Assembly: GCA_028285265.1 (NCBI GenBank) | Contig: JANQPX010000013.1 | Span: 186,001 to 250,000 of the forward strand | DNA: 64,000 bases | Direction: 5' to 3' | From: Geminicoccaceae bacterium | GTDB taxonomy: Bacteria; Pseudomonadota; Alphaproteobacteria; Geminicoccales; Geminicoccaceae | Shown here: positions 17,822 through 26,998 of the stretch, piece by piece | How positions within the stretch are numbered: the stretch's first letter is position 1 | Layout of the letters: each line of letters starts with the position of its first letter | The notes under the pieces: generated by a model | Told to the model about the DNA's origin: nothing | The model's input: only the letters and a program-made list of their open reading frames with translations | Database searches by the model: none | Program-made: the position numbers and the translations under genes

Positions 17822-18775
17822 CTAGGACGAAATTTGAACTGAAAGCCTACGCGAGAGCGTCTCAAGACGGCGAAATGGCGACTGGTCGTCACCGAGGCGA
17901 AGGCCATCCTTCATCGACCCGATCAACGTTAGACCTTCACGCCCATAAGCCTCCTTGAGGCTGCTAACAAGCCAAGCTTCGGCCTGATGATGCCGACGCT
18001 CGGCAAGCTGGCCAGATTGGAGATGGTCGCGATGCTGATCAAGCATGTCGATGAACTCGATCATCGCCTCGTCACGGCCGCTGGCCACCGTGAGGACGGG
18101 CACTTGCCAGGCTGCGGCATGGCCGGTTGCTTTGCCTGTTGTGGTGAGCGCGGCGCGGAGGTCCCGTGCGGTTTGGATGGCAAGAGCGCCGAGATCGGCT
18201 TTGGTGACGACGGCAATGTCGGGGATTTCAGCGATACCGGCCTTCATATATTGGAGGCTGTCGCCGGAGCCGGGCTGAACGCAAAGAAGAACGCTGTCGG
18301 CAACCGAGGCAATGTCGGTCTCCGACTGACCGACCCCGACGGTCTCAACGATGACGCGGTCGTAGAACGCACGCATGAGCGTGACCGCCGACGCGGTGAT
18401 CGCCGCAAGCCCTCCCAAGCGGTCACGCGCCGCCATCGAACGAATGAAAACCCCCGGATCCGCGGGATCACCTTCGATACGGATACGATCACCGAGCAGA
18501 GCCCCACCAGAACGTTGCGAGGAAGGGTCTATCGCAATCACGCCAACCGTTTGGCCCTGAGCTCTCAACGCTGGGATCAGTGCAGCGATCAAGGTCGATT
18601 TGCCGACACCGGGAGGGCCGGTGATGCCGATCACATGCCCTTTGGCATTGTGGTAGGCTTCATCCAGCAGGTCGATCGTCTCCGGCGCTAACGACGAGGC
18701 CTCAATTCTCGCGAGCGCGTCCGCAAGCGCCCGTTTGCCTCCATCACGTACCCGCGTCAGCTGGCTCTCGGGCAA
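17822..18775 (-). CDS. meaB: MeaB/ArgK-like GTPase (methylmalonyl-CoA mutase chaperone)
   Basis: A 317-residue G3E-type GTPase. Motifs are GITGPPGVGKSTLI (P-loop, about 53-66), IAIDPSSQRSGGALLGDRIRI (about 82-102), the VIVETVGVGQSE switch region (about 147-158) and VVTKADLG (NKxD equivalent, about 193). MeaB loads adenosylcobalamin into methylmalonyl-CoA mutase and protects it from inactivation; no mutase gene is in the window. Start: TTG 18775 lies one base after the PPDK stop and gives the family length. A longer frame reaching 18916 would overlap PPDK by 140 bp with non-homologous, Pro-rich sequence, so it was rejected. Confidence 0.88.
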   Translation of the reverse strand: MPESQLTRVRDGGKRALADALARIEASSLAPETIDLLDEAYHNAKGHVIGITGPPGVGKSTLIAALIPALRAQGQTVGVIAIDPSSQRSGGALLGDRIRIEGDPADPGVFIRSMAARDRLGGLAAITASAVTLMRAFYDRVIVETVGVGQSETDIASVADSVLLCVQPGSGDSLQYMKAGIAEIPDIAVVTKADLGALAIQTARDLRAALTTTGKATGHAAAWQVPVLTVASGRDEAMIEFIDMLDQHRDHLQSGQLAERRHHQAEAWLVSSLKEAYGREGLTLIGSMKDGLRLGDDQSPFRRLETLSRRLSVQISS

Positions 18776-18776
18776 A

Positions 18777-21446
18777 TCAACGCTCGAATGCAGCGGCGGC
18801 GGCCTGGGCGGCAGCGAGGCGGGCAATGGGAACCCGGTAGGGGGAGCAAGAGACGTAGTCCAGGCCGATCTTGTGACAGAAGGCAACGCTAGCGGGATCG
18901 CCGCCATGCTCGCCACAGATGCCGAGTTTAATCTCCGGCCTTATAGCCCTGCCCTGGTCCGTTGCGAGTTTGACCAAGAGGCCGACGCCGTCGACATCGA
19001 TGCTGCTGAAGGGATCCGTGGGATAGATACCTTGTTGGATGTAAGTCTCGAGAAATTTGGACGCGTCATCGCGGGAGAGACCAAGGGCCATCTGCGTAAG
19101 ATCGTTGGTGCCAAAGCTGAAGAACTCGGCATTCTTGGCGATTTCACCAGCTTGCAGCGCCGCTCGAGGCACTTCAATCATGGTGCCGGTCTGATAGGTC
19201 AGCTTGCCACCCGACTCCTCGATCACACTGGCGGCGACCTTATCGATCTGTGCCTTTAAGATTTCAAATTCGCGCGCCGTGCCGATCAACGGCACCATGA
19301 CCTCAGGCACAACGGCATCGCCCGTTTTCTTTTCGCTCTCGATCGCAGCCTCGAAAATCGCCCGCGCCTGCATCTCGTAGATTTCCGGGAACGCGATGCC
19401 TAACCTGCAGCCACGGAACCCAAGCATAGGGTTGGCTTCCCGGAGTTCCCGGGCGCGTCGGCGAAGCGCATCGCCGTCCATACCCGAGGCCTCGGCAACC
19501 TCTTCGATTTCCTGATCATCATGCGGGAGAAACTCGTGAAGCGGTGGGTCGAGCAAGCGAATCGTGACCGGACATCCCGCCATAATTTCGAAGAGTTCAA
19601 CAAAATCCGCACGCTGCATCGGCAGGATCTTGGACAGCGCCTTTCGTCGACCTTCAACCGTCTCCGCAAAGATCATCTCGCGCATCGCGACAATGCGGTC
19701 TCCGTCGAAAAACATGTGCTCCGTGCGCGATAGACCGATGCCTTCAGCACCAAAGTTCCGAGCGGTGCGCGCATCGTCAGGGGTCTCGGCATTCGCGCGA
19801 ATGCGCAGCCCGCGTCGTTGGTCGGCCCAAGTCATGAGCGTGGCGAAGTCATCCGAGATCACGGGATCGATGGTCGGCACCGCGCCCAACATGACCTCAC
19901 CGGCACTGCCGTTAATCGTGATCAGATCGCCCGCCTGAATCTCGTGGTTGCCCGCACGAAGCCGTTTGCTGCCATAATCGATATCGATTCCGGCCGCGGC
20001 CGAGACGCAGGCCTTGCCCATGCCACGCGCCACAACGGCAGCATGGCTCGTCATCCCACCACGCGCGGTGAGGATGCCTTTGGCGGCATGCATGCCATGA
20101 ATGTCCTCGGGCGAGGTTTCCACCCTGACCAGGATGACCGCAAGACCCGCATTGCCGAGTTTCTCGGCCTCGTCACTATCGAAGACAACCTGTCCCGAAA
20201 CAGCACCGGGTGATGCCGGCAGGCCCTTGGCAATCACCTCGCAGGTGGCGTCAGGGTCGAGCGAGGGGTGCAAGAGCTGATCGAGCGAAGCGGGCTCTAT
20301 CCTGTCGATCGCTTCGTCTTTGGTGATGAGGCCTTCACCGGCCATATCGACAGCGATCTTGAGAGCTGCTGGTGTTGTCCGTTTGCCGGATCGGGTTTGC
20401 AGGATCCAGAGCCGCCCTTCTTGAATGGTGAATTCGATATCCTGCATATCGCGGTAATGCGATTCGAGTTTGTCAAAGACTGACGCCAGTTCCTGAAAGG
20501 CGTCCGGCATGACCTCTTCCATTGACGGAAGGTCGCTCGCGGTCGCAACTTTCATCGCGTCGGTCAGCGGCTGTGGTGTCCGAATGCCGGCAACCACGTC
20601 CTCGCCTTGAGCATTAATCAAGAATTCGCCGTAATGACGGCGCTCCCCGGTGGACGGGTCGCGGGTGAAGGCAACACCCGTCGCGCTCTTGTTGCTCCTA
20701 TTGCCAAAGACCATGGCCTGGACATTGACGGCGGTGCCCATCGCCTCGTCGATATCATGGAGCTTTCGGTAGGTAATCGCACGAGGCGTCATCCAGGAGC
20801 TGAACACAGCGCCGATCGCACCCCAAAGCTGTTCTTGCACATCTTGGGGAAACGGGTTGCCGGTCTCGGTTTGAGCGATGTCCTTATAGCGTTCGATCAG
20901 ATCAGCCAAATCATCTGAGGTCAGCTCGTTATCGAGCGTATAGTTATGGTCCCGCTTGACCTCTTCCAGCTGGTCTTCGAACAGATAGTGATCGATTCCG
21001 AGAACGACGTCTCCGTACATCTGAATGAAGCGGCGATAGCTGTCCCGGGCAAAACGGGCGTCATCACTTTCCGCCGCAAGCCCTTCGACGGTTTTGTCGT
21101 TCAGCCCAAGATTGAGCACGGTGTCCATCATGCCAGGCATGGAAATCGGCGCCCCGGAGCGCACCGAGAGCAAGAGCGGTTTTTCAGGATCGCCGAGTTT
21201 GGCGCCTGCGGTCTCTTCGATCGCCGCCAGTGCCTGCTTGACCTCGGCCTCGAGCTCGGCCGGGTAGCTTTTCTCATGCGCGTAGTAGTGGGTGCAGACA
21301 TCGGTCGTGATCGTCAGACCAGGCGGGACCGCAAGGCCAAGTCCGCACATCTCAGCGAGATTGGCACCCTTTCCACCCAAAAGCGCCTTCATCGACGCGT
21401 CGCCATCTGCCTGGCCCGCGCCAAAACCATAAACCCATTTGCTCAT
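18777..21446 (-). CDS. ppdK: Pyruvate, phosphate dikinase
   Basis: An 889-residue PPDK, the normal length. It interconverts pyruvate + ATP + Pi with PEP + AMP + PPi. Recognisable parts are KALLGGKGANLAEM (N-terminal ATP-grasp, about 21-34), SVRSGAPISMPGMMDTVLNLGLND (split: Arg-Ser-Gly and the MPGMMD loop, about 91-114), the phospho-His domain ILTARGGMTSHAAVVARGMGK (His about 455), and the C-terminal PEP/pyruvate TIM barrel with MVPLIG, FSFGTNDLTQM and GICGEHGGDP (around residue 830). ATG 21446 overlaps the glyS stop (TGATG). The glyQ-glyS-ppdK order is a familiar alphaproteobacterial arrangement. Confidence 0.96.
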   Translation of the reverse strand: MSKWVYGFGAGQADGDASMKALLGGKGANLAEMCGLGLAVPPGLTITTDVCTHYYAHEKSYPAELEAEVKQALAAIEETAGAKLGDPEKPLLLSVRSGAPISMPGMMDTVLNLGLNDKTVEGLAAESDDARFARDSYRRFIQMYGDVVLGIDHYLFEDQLEEVKRDHNYTLDNELTSDDLADLIERYKDIAQTETGNPFPQDVQEQLWGAIGAVFSSWMTPRAITYRKLHDIDEAMGTAVNVQAMVFGNRSNKSATGVAFTRDPSTGERRHYGEFLINAQGEDVVAGIRTPQPLTDAMKVATASDLPSMEEVMPDAFQELASVFDKLESHYRDMQDIEFTIQEGRLWILQTRSGKRTTPAALKIAVDMAGEGLITKDEAIDRIEPASLDQLLHPSLDPDATCEVIAKGLPASPGAVSGQVVFDSDEAEKLGNAGLAVILVRVETSPEDIHGMHAAKGILTARGGMTSHAAVVARGMGKACVSAAAGIDIDYGSKRLRAGNHEIQAGDLITINGSAGEVMLGAVPTIDPVISDDFATLMTWADQRRGLRIRANAETPDDARTARNFGAEGIGLSRTEHMFFDGDRIVAMREMIFAETVEGRRKALSKILPMQRADFVELFEIMAGCPVTIRLLDPPLHEFLPHDDQEIEEVAEASGMDGDALRRRARELREANPMLGFRGCRLGIAFPEIYEMQARAIFEAAIESEKKTGDAVVPEVMVPLIGTAREFEILKAQIDKVAASVIEESGGKLTYQTGTMIEVPRAALQAGEIAKNAEFFSFGTNDLTQMALGLSRDDASKFLETYIQQGIYPTDPFSSIDVDGVGLLVKLATDQGRAIRPEIKLGICGEHGGDPASVAFCHKIGLDYVSCSPYRVPIARLAAAQAAAAAFER

Positions 21447-23545
21447 CAAGCGACCTGTCGGTTGTCATTGTCCGAGACGACATCTTCGATAAGAGAGAAA
21501 TCGGCGATGGTCGCGATCGAACGATGAATATTACTCAGCAAATTGAGGCGGTTTCTTCTGATGTTCGTATCGTCCGTGTTGACGATCACGCGCTCAAAGA
21601 AGCTATCGATCGGCTTACGCACATGGGCGAGCGCTGACATGGCATCGGTGAAGTCTTCCTCCTTCACCGCGCGATCGATCCGAAATGTTGCGGCGGCCAA
21701 ACCATCATACAACACGCGTTCTTCTGCAGCTTCAAGAAGTGCATCGTCGACATTGCCATCCAACCGCGTTCCGTCCTTCTTCTCTTCGATCCGGACGATA
21801 TTGCTGGCCCGCCGATAGCCCGCCAGAAGGTTGGCACCGTCATCGCTGGCCAAGAAGCTGCCAAGCGCATCGACGCGCGCCAGAACCCGGACCAAATCGT
21901 CGTCACCTGTCGCAAACACCGCGCTGATCAAGTCATGACGCACGCCCGACGTCTTGAGGTGAACCTTTAGACGATCACCGAAGAAGGTTAAAAGTTCGTT
22001 CAGAACCGGATCTTTTTCGACGTTGAGGTGTTGATCATAACCGGATAGCGCCTGGCTCAACGCCTGTCGAAGGGAGAGCCGGACATCGTTTTCCAGGACC
22101 AAGCGGATCACGCCAAGTGCCGCTCGGCGAAGCGCAAATGGATCCTTTGAACCCGTCGGTTTTTCGCCGATGGCGAAGAACCCGCAAAGCGTATCCAGCT
22201 TATCGGCCAGGGCAACAGCGACACTCACAGGCGCTGATGGACAATCATCGTTGGGCCCCTGCGGCATATAATGATCGCCGATCGCGTCGCTGACGTCCGT
22301 CGGCTCGCCGTGCTTTTGAGCGTAGTAGCGGCCCATCAGACCCTGGAGCTCTGGGAACTCGCCAACCATTCCGGAGACCAAATCAGCCTTGGCTAATCGT
22401 GCTGCACGCTTGGCAGCCATGTCGTTGGCACCGTCGATCGCCATCGCCAACCAACCGGCAAGCGCCTCGATTCGCAACGCCTTGTCGCCGATCGAGCCGA
22501 GCTTGGCATGAAAGACAATATCAGCCAGCTTGGGCACAAGGTCACTTAAGGGACGCCGGCCATCCTGATCCCAGAAGAACTTCGCATCCCAAAGACGGGC
22601 GCGGAGCACGCGTTCATTGCCGGTAACAATCGCATCCCCGCCGTCTTTAGCCTCAAGATTGGCAATGGCAACAAAGCGCGAGGCCAAGTGTCCACCCTCG
22701 TCTTCCAAGGCCAGATATTTCTGGTGCGCACGCATCGACGTGACCAGCACCTCGGCCGGCAGCTCCATGAAGTCGTTGTCGATCTTACCGCAGATGGCCA
22801 CCGGCCATTCGACGAGACCGGTAACCTCCTCCAGCAGACCAGGATCGTCGCGCAGACGAAGACCATGTTGCTTAGCGATCAGCTCCGCCTGCCCTTGAAT
22901 GCCTGTTCGGCGTTCCTCCCGGTCGAGGACGACATAGCGGCGCGCCAAGTCCCGTTTATATTGTTCGACACTTTGCACCTCAAAGGATTGAGGCGCATGA
23001 AAGCGATGACCGGTGCTCTTGTTTCCAGCAGCGACCGGTCCGAAGGAAAACGGGACGGCCGCACCATCAAGAAGACAAAGGATGCTTTGAAGCGGCCGAA
23101 CCCAGCGAACGCTATGGTCGCTCCAACGCATGGACTTGGGCCAAGGGAAGTTTGCGAGGACATCGGGAATGATGTCCGCCAAAACGTCGCCTGTCGGCCT
23201 TCCGATCTTCCGGAAACGGGCGACATAGAACGCGCCCTTCTTGTCTTGTTCTTCGGTAAGCTCGTAGTCGTCTGTGCCGATCGATCGCTTAAAGCCCTCG
23301 ATGGCTTTATCCGGCGCGCCGACCCGCGGTCCTTTGCGCTCGACATCGACATCGGGTTGCCGACTGGCAAGATCGCCGATGACCAGGACCAAGCGTCGAG
23401 GCGTGGCAAAGCTCTCGACCCCGCTATAGGTAAGCTCGGCATCATCCAACGCTTTGCCGATCAAGGCCGCAAGATCGTTTTTGGCCCGGACCTGCATGCG
23501 GGCCGGAATCTCTTCGGACAGGAGCTCAAGGAGAAATTCGGCCAT
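21446..23545 (-). CDS. glyS: Glycyl-tRNA synthetase beta subunit
   Basis: A 699-residue beta subunit of the alpha2beta2 bacterial glycyl-tRNA synthetase, which supplies tRNA recognition. The N-terminus MAEFLLELLSEEIPARM is diagnostic, followed by FATPRRLVL (about 48), FPWPKSMRW (about 140), the HD-like PDFMELPAEVLVTSMRAHQKY region (about 262-285), and the C-terminal anticodon-binding helices with NIHRSIATIADFSLIE. ATG 23545 has GGGAGG upstream and starts one base after the glyQ stop; the upstream codon at 23566 would overlap glyQ. Confidence 0.96.
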   Translation of the reverse strand: MAEFLLELLSEEIPARMQVRAKNDLAALIGKALDDAELTYSGVESFATPRRLVLVIGDLASRQPDVDVERKGPRVGAPDKAIEGFKRSIGTDDYELTEEQDKKGAFYVARFRKIGRPTGDVLADIIPDVLANFPWPKSMRWSDHSVRWVRPLQSILCLLDGAAVPFSFGPVAAGNKSTGHRFHAPQSFEVQSVEQYKRDLARRYVVLDREERRTGIQGQAELIAKQHGLRLRDDPGLLEEVTGLVEWPVAICGKIDNDFMELPAEVLVTSMRAHQKYLALEDEGGHLASRFVAIANLEAKDGGDAIVTGNERVLRARLWDAKFFWDQDGRRPLSDLVPKLADIVFHAKLGSIGDKALRIEALAGWLAMAIDGANDMAAKRAARLAKADLVSGMVGEFPELQGLMGRYYAQKHGEPTDVSDAIGDHYMPQGPNDDCPSAPVSVAVALADKLDTLCGFFAIGEKPTGSKDPFALRRAALGVIRLVLENDVRLSLRQALSQALSGYDQHLNVEKDPVLNELLTFFGDRLKVHLKTSGVRHDLISAVFATGDDDLVRVLARVDALGSFLASDDGANLLAGYRRASNIVRIEEKKDGTRLDGNVDDALLEAAEERVLYDGLAAATFRIDRAVKEEDFTDAMSALAHVRKPIDSFFERVIVNTDDTNIRRNRLNLLSNIHRSIATIADFSLIEDVVSDNDNRQVA

Positions 23546-23546
23546 G

Positions 23547-24464
23547 TTAGGCTGCCTCCCCTTCATTCAGCCTGTCCCGGCTCGCGATCCAGGCCTCGCA
23601 GCACCCCCGCGCCAAGGCGCGCACACGTCCGATATAGGCAGCGCGTTCGGTTACACTGATGACGCCCCGTGCATCCAACAAGTTAAAGAGATGGCTTGCT
23701 TTGAGGCATTGGTCATAGGCGGGAAGCGCAAGGGCGCTGGTGTTGTCGCCGGCCCCTTCGCCAAGCAGCGATGCACATTCCTTCTCCGCATCTTCGAAAT
23801 GCCGGAACAGTTGTGCTGTGTCCGCCCGCTCAAAATTATGCTCGGAATATTCGACCTCCGCCTGCTTGAACACCTGTCCATAGGTGAAGCCGCGGCCGTT
23901 GAAGTCGAGATCGTAGACGTTCTCGATTCCCTGGACATACATCGCCAAGCGTTCGAGACCGTAGGTGAGTTCACCGGAAACCGGCTTGCAATCGAAGCCG
24001 CCGACCTGCTGGAAATAGGTGAATTGCGAGACCTCCATGCCGTCGCACCACACTTCCCAACCGAGGCCCCAAGCGCCTAGCGTCGGGCTTTCCCAGTCAT
24101 CCTCGACAAACCGGATGTCGTGATTCTCAAAGTCGATCCCGATTTCCTTCAGACTTTGCAGATAGAGCTCCTGCAGGTCTGGCGGTGACGGCTTCATAAT
24201 CACTTGGAACTGGTAGTAGTGCTGCAGGCGATTGGGGTTCTCGCCATAACGACCGTCAGTCGGTCGGCGCGAAGGCTGAACATAGGCCGCATTCCAGGGC
24301 TCAGCCCCCAAAGCACGGAGCGTTGTTGCGGGATGAAATGTTCCTGCCCCCACCTCCATGTCATAGGGTTGAAGGAGCACGCAGCCCTGGTTGGCCCAGA
24401 ACTGCTGGAGCGTAAGGATCAAATCCTGAAAACTGGTCTTGGGTGATGTTGTCACGGGCGTCAA
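23547..24464 (-). CDS. glyQ: Glycyl-tRNA synthetase alpha subunit
   Basis: A 305-residue class II catalytic subunit. Motifs visible are [25 protein letters not shown] (about 11-35, split at GCV), [15 protein letters not shown] (about 38-52), the motif-2 region [30 protein letters not shown] (shown in part: [14 protein letters not shown]), [19 protein letters not shown], and [11 protein letters not shown] (motif 3, about 170-180). Forms the heterotetramer with GlyS, encoded directly downstream. The start is taken at TTG 24464; a GTG three codons later is an alternative since no strong Shine-Dalgarno is visible. Confidence 0.95.
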   Translation of the reverse strand: MTPVTTSPKTSFQDLILTLQQFWANQGCVLLQPYDMEVGAGTFHPATTLRALGAEPWNAAYVQPSRRPTDGRYGENPNRLQHYYQFQVIMKPSPPDLQELYLQSLKEIGIDFENHDIRFVEDDWESPTLGAWGLGWEVWCDGMEVSQFTYFQQVGGFDCKPVSGELTYGLERLAMYVQGIENVYDLDFNGRGFTYGQVFKQAEVEYSEHNFERADTAQLFRHFEDAEKECASLLGEGAGDNTSALALPAYDQCLKASHLFNLLDARGVISVTERAAYIGRVRALARGCCEAWIASRDRLNEGEAA

Positions 24465-24543
24465 TTCTGAGGCGATTCAAAGGACAGCCGGACCTTAATG
24501 AGCCTCTAAATGAGGGTCAAGAAGCGAGCCAATGACGGCGGCA

Positions 24544-24774
24544 CTAAGTCCTACAATTGCAGCGCTCGCGCGGATCAATATACGCGCCACAACGTGGACA
24601 GGGCACCATCTCGACAGCCTTGGTATCACCGCCTGCTTTAGGCGGCTGACTGGGCTCCTGACGGCCCGACCCTTTGGCAAGAATGCCGCCTTCTTTCTGC
24701 AATCTCGAAATCAGCGAAAAGGCCTTCCAGATCGCGACGATGGCAAAGATAGTGAAGAGAATTTTGTTGATCAT
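24544..24774 (-). CDS. Small membrane-anchored protein with C-terminal Cys cluster (PP0621-like)
   Basis: A 76-residue protein. The N-terminal span (ILFTIFAIVAIWKAFSLI) is followed by a charged linker (about 24-55) and a C-terminal CPRCGAYIDPRERCNC motif whose four cysteines could bind zinc like a short ribbon. The architecture matches small PP0621-type proteins common beside housekeeping genes. GGGAGGGATG gives a strong ribosome-binding site for ATG 24774. It lies 20 bp after the SppA-like gene and may be co-transcribed with it. Function unknown. Confidence 0.75.
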   Translation of the reverse strand: MINKILFTIFAIVAIWKAFSLISRLQKEGGILAKGSGRQEPSQPPKAGGDTKAVEMVPCPRCGAYIDPRERCNCRT

Positions 24775-24794
24775 GCGATCATCCCTCCCCGGCT

Positions 24795-25670
24795 CTAGAG
24801 GCCGAAACGCGCCCAAACAGCGCGTTCTTCGAGACTGTCGAGCATCCCATCGACCCAGGCCTTGGGATCGGCGACGTCGAGGCTTGGCGCCGCGATGCGC
24901 CCGCTCAGCCGTCGCTGCCACCACGGTCTCGGCCTGGTGACCAGCGGCAGTTTGACATCCTCGCCGAAACGCTCTCTCAAAACAGCATGCAGATGGCCCA
25001 ATCCGTCGATCAAGCCGATATCGCACGCCTGCTTGCCCGTCCACACCTGTCCCTCGAACAGGTCTCGGTCCTCGCCTTTCAATCGGTCGCCACGCCGCTC
25101 GCGAACCCATTCGCGGAAGTTGCCGTGGCACTCTTCCATGATCGTCTTGAGTCGATCGATGCCCTCCCCATCTTCGGGGCGAAACGGATCGAGCAACGAC
25201 TTGAAGGCGCCTGCCGTGTAAACACGGCGCTCGACTCCAAGCTTTTGGATGGCGTCGACAAAGCCGAATCCGGCACTGATCACGCCAATACTGCCGACAA
25301 TCGAATTGGCGTCGGCGAAGATCTCATCGGCAGCGAGCGCCAGCCAGTAGCCGCCGGAAGCGCCGACATCTTCCACAAAAGCGATGACGGGGATCTCCTT
25401 TTCGGCCGCCAGGGTACGAATGCGATTGCCAATCATCGCCGATTGGACCGGCGAACCACCCGGGCTGTTGATCGCCAGCGCCACAGCCTTCGCGCCGTTG
25501 ATCTTAAAGGCACGCTCAATACTGCTACTGACGCCTTGGAAGGAGAGACCCTCGCCACGAAGGGGTGCGCCCCCTCCCCCAATGACACCGGCGAGACGGA
25601 TGACAGGCACAACTGGCACACGCTTGCCAAAGGGAGGCCATCGCAAACGAGCCTTGATCGGTTCAAGCAT
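24795..25670 (-). CDS. sppA: SppA-like signal peptide peptidase (S49 serine protease)
   Basis: A 291-residue S49 peptidase of the short SppA/SohB type. The catalytic Ser is in EDVGASGGYWLALAADEI (about 112-129) and the general-base Lys in YTAGAFKSLLDPF (about 170). The GVIGGGGAPLRGEG strand and INSPGGSPVQSAMI turn (about 76-90) are typical. It degrades residual signal peptides or other membrane peptides; an N-terminal anchor is not obvious. ATG 25670 has AGGAAAG upstream and overlaps the preceding methyltransferase by 8 bp, implying coupling. The much longer upstream reading would lie wholly within the methyltransferase gene. Confidence 0.88.
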   Translation of the reverse strand: MLEPIKARLRWPPFGKRVPVVPVIRLAGVIGGGGAPLRGEGLSFQGVSSSIERAFKINGAKAVALAINSPGGSPVQSAMIGNRIRTLAAEKEIPVIAFVEDVGASGGYWLALAADEIFADANSIVGSIGVISAGFGFVDAIQKLGVERRVYTAGAFKSLLDPFRPEDGEGIDRLKTIMEECHGNFREWVRERRGDRLKGEDRDLFEGQVWTGKQACDIGLIDGLGHLHAVLRERFGEDVKLPLVTRPRPWWQRRLSGRIAAPSLDVADPKAWVDGMLDSLEERAVWARFGL

Positions 25671-26469
25671 GGCGCCGGCTTTCCTGAAACGGGGATGGCT
25701 CCGTTTTGGCTTGACGTGGTGGTCTAAGGGGCATCGCTTGACCGCCGCGCAGCACCGACGTCGCGAGATCCGAATAGCGGCCATCCGCCTCGTGCACGAC
25801 GAGACCCTGCGCCAATTTGAGCGGACCTTTCGCACCCTTCCAGCCCTGGACCAGAATGCGTTTGGCCGGCCGGCCATCGGCTTTAGGCCAAAGCGGAAAC
25901 ACCACGATGTCCCCGATCTTGCCGTCGATGGCCGCAAGCAGGTCGGCTAATCGATCGGCGCGGTGAATCATGGTGAGGCAACCACCATTCTTGAGCATGA
26001 CAAGGCTATTCTTGACCCAGTCCCTGAGCGTGAGGCTGCTTTCGACATGGGCGTTGGCGCGCTGACGCAACGGCGGCTTCGTCGCACTATCAGCCGGAAG
26101 AAACGGTGGGTTGGTCATCACGTGGTCGAAACTCGCTGCCATCAATCTTGGTGGCAGGGTCGCAAGATCTCCCGCAATCATCTCGGCGCGCTTGGCCCAA
26201 CCATTCGCTTCGATATTGGCGATGGCAATGCGCATCAGCTCTCGCTGGAGTTCAATGCCGACGATACGGCAATCCGGCATACGGGCCGCGAGGCAGAGCG
26301 AGGCAGCCCCGGTTCCGGCACCGACATCCAAAATCTGTTCGCCAGGTGCGGCCGGTACGGCCGCGGCAAGAAAAATCGGATCGACCGCTACGCGATAGCC
26401 CTGCGCTGGCTGCAAGAACCGAACTTTGCCGCCAAGCAGCGCATCTTCACTTAAGTCCTGATCATCCAC
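25663..26469 (-). CDS. TrmN6-like tRNA1(Val) A37 N6-methyltransferase
   Basis: A 268-residue SAM-dependent methyltransferase. The ILDVGAGTGAASLCLAAR SAM motif is at about 45-62, GIELQREL at about 71, and the adenine N6-methylase catalytic motif is TNPPFLP (about 118). Upstream lies LLGGKVRFLQPAQGYRVAVDP, typical of the YfiC/TrmN6 group that methylates A37 of tRNA1(Val). GTG 26469 is the start. It sits between the DUF2007 gene and sppA, as in many alphaproteobacteria. The target RNA is inferred from family resemblance. Confidence 0.85.
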   Translation of the reverse strand: MDDQDLSEDALLGGKVRFLQPAQGYRVAVDPIFLAAAVPAAPGEQILDVGAGTGAASLCLAARMPDCRIVGIELQRELMRIAIANIEANGWAKRAEMIAGDLATLPPRLMAASFDHVMTNPPFLPADSATKPPLRQRANAHVESSLTLRDWVKNSLVMLKNGGCLTMIHRADRLADLLAAIDGKIGDIVVFPLWPKADGRPAKRILVQGWKGAKGPLKLAQGLVVHEADGRYSDLATSVLRGGQAMPLRPPRQAKTEPSPFQESRRHA

Positions 26470-26489
26470 GTCAGACTGTCCGTCCCAAA

Positions 26490-26708
26490 CTACTCATCAT
26501 TGAGGCTCGCTTCTGCGTGTTCGAGCAGTGCTTTGGCGCGATCATAATGAGCCTCATCGACCATCATTCGGCGAGGAAAGGCACTGATGCCCCCCTCGAT
26601 CCCGCTGACATGCTCATCTAAGATCACCACGTCAATACCAGCGGCGGCGAGCGTTGCACGCGCCCAGGACAAATGCACCAGATCGGTCGACCGCAAGAGT
26701 TCGCGCAT
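26490..26708 (-). CDS. DUF2007 domain protein (putative signal-transducing protein)
   Basis: A 72-residue DUF2007 protein. MRELLRSTDLVHLSWARATL opens it, followed by AGIDVVILDEHVSGIEGGI and a final helix (EAHYDRAKALLEHAE). DUF2007 resembles the small 'putative signal transducing' fold that may bind a metabolite or protein partner. ATG 26708 matches the usual family start; longer versions to 26768 are possible. First gene of the minus-strand DUF2007-trmN6-sppA unit, divergent from ispB. Confidence 0.8.
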   Translation of the reverse strand: MRELLRSTDLVHLSWARATLAAAGIDVVILDEHVSGIEGGISAFPRRMMVDEAHYDRAKALLEHAEASLNDE

Positions 26709-26998
26709 CAAAAATGTTTCTCGACTTGTCATCGGCTTGCCGCAGCGTCGTTCAAGCACGCCGCGCACCTCGAACGTTGAGCGGGAACTATCTCATCAGC
26801 CATGAAAAAATACAAATATCGTTTGGCCTTCCATAGGCACTGACCTTTCGCGCGTCGCCACCGTCTCGCCCCACCGTCTCCGCTTTTTTCACGGTTCGGA
26901 CGGCCTATATGATCAGAAAGATCTTGATCGCAGTTTGCACCAAAGCACTAGCGCTGCTAGCTAAGGGCCGGGGGTTGATTGACCAGGGGGACATTCGC

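Noticed and set aside
18776..18916. Longer N-terminus for the MeaB GTPase
   Set aside because: It would overlap ppdK by 140 bp with Pro-rich sequence unlike MeaB; TTG 18775 gives the normal length.
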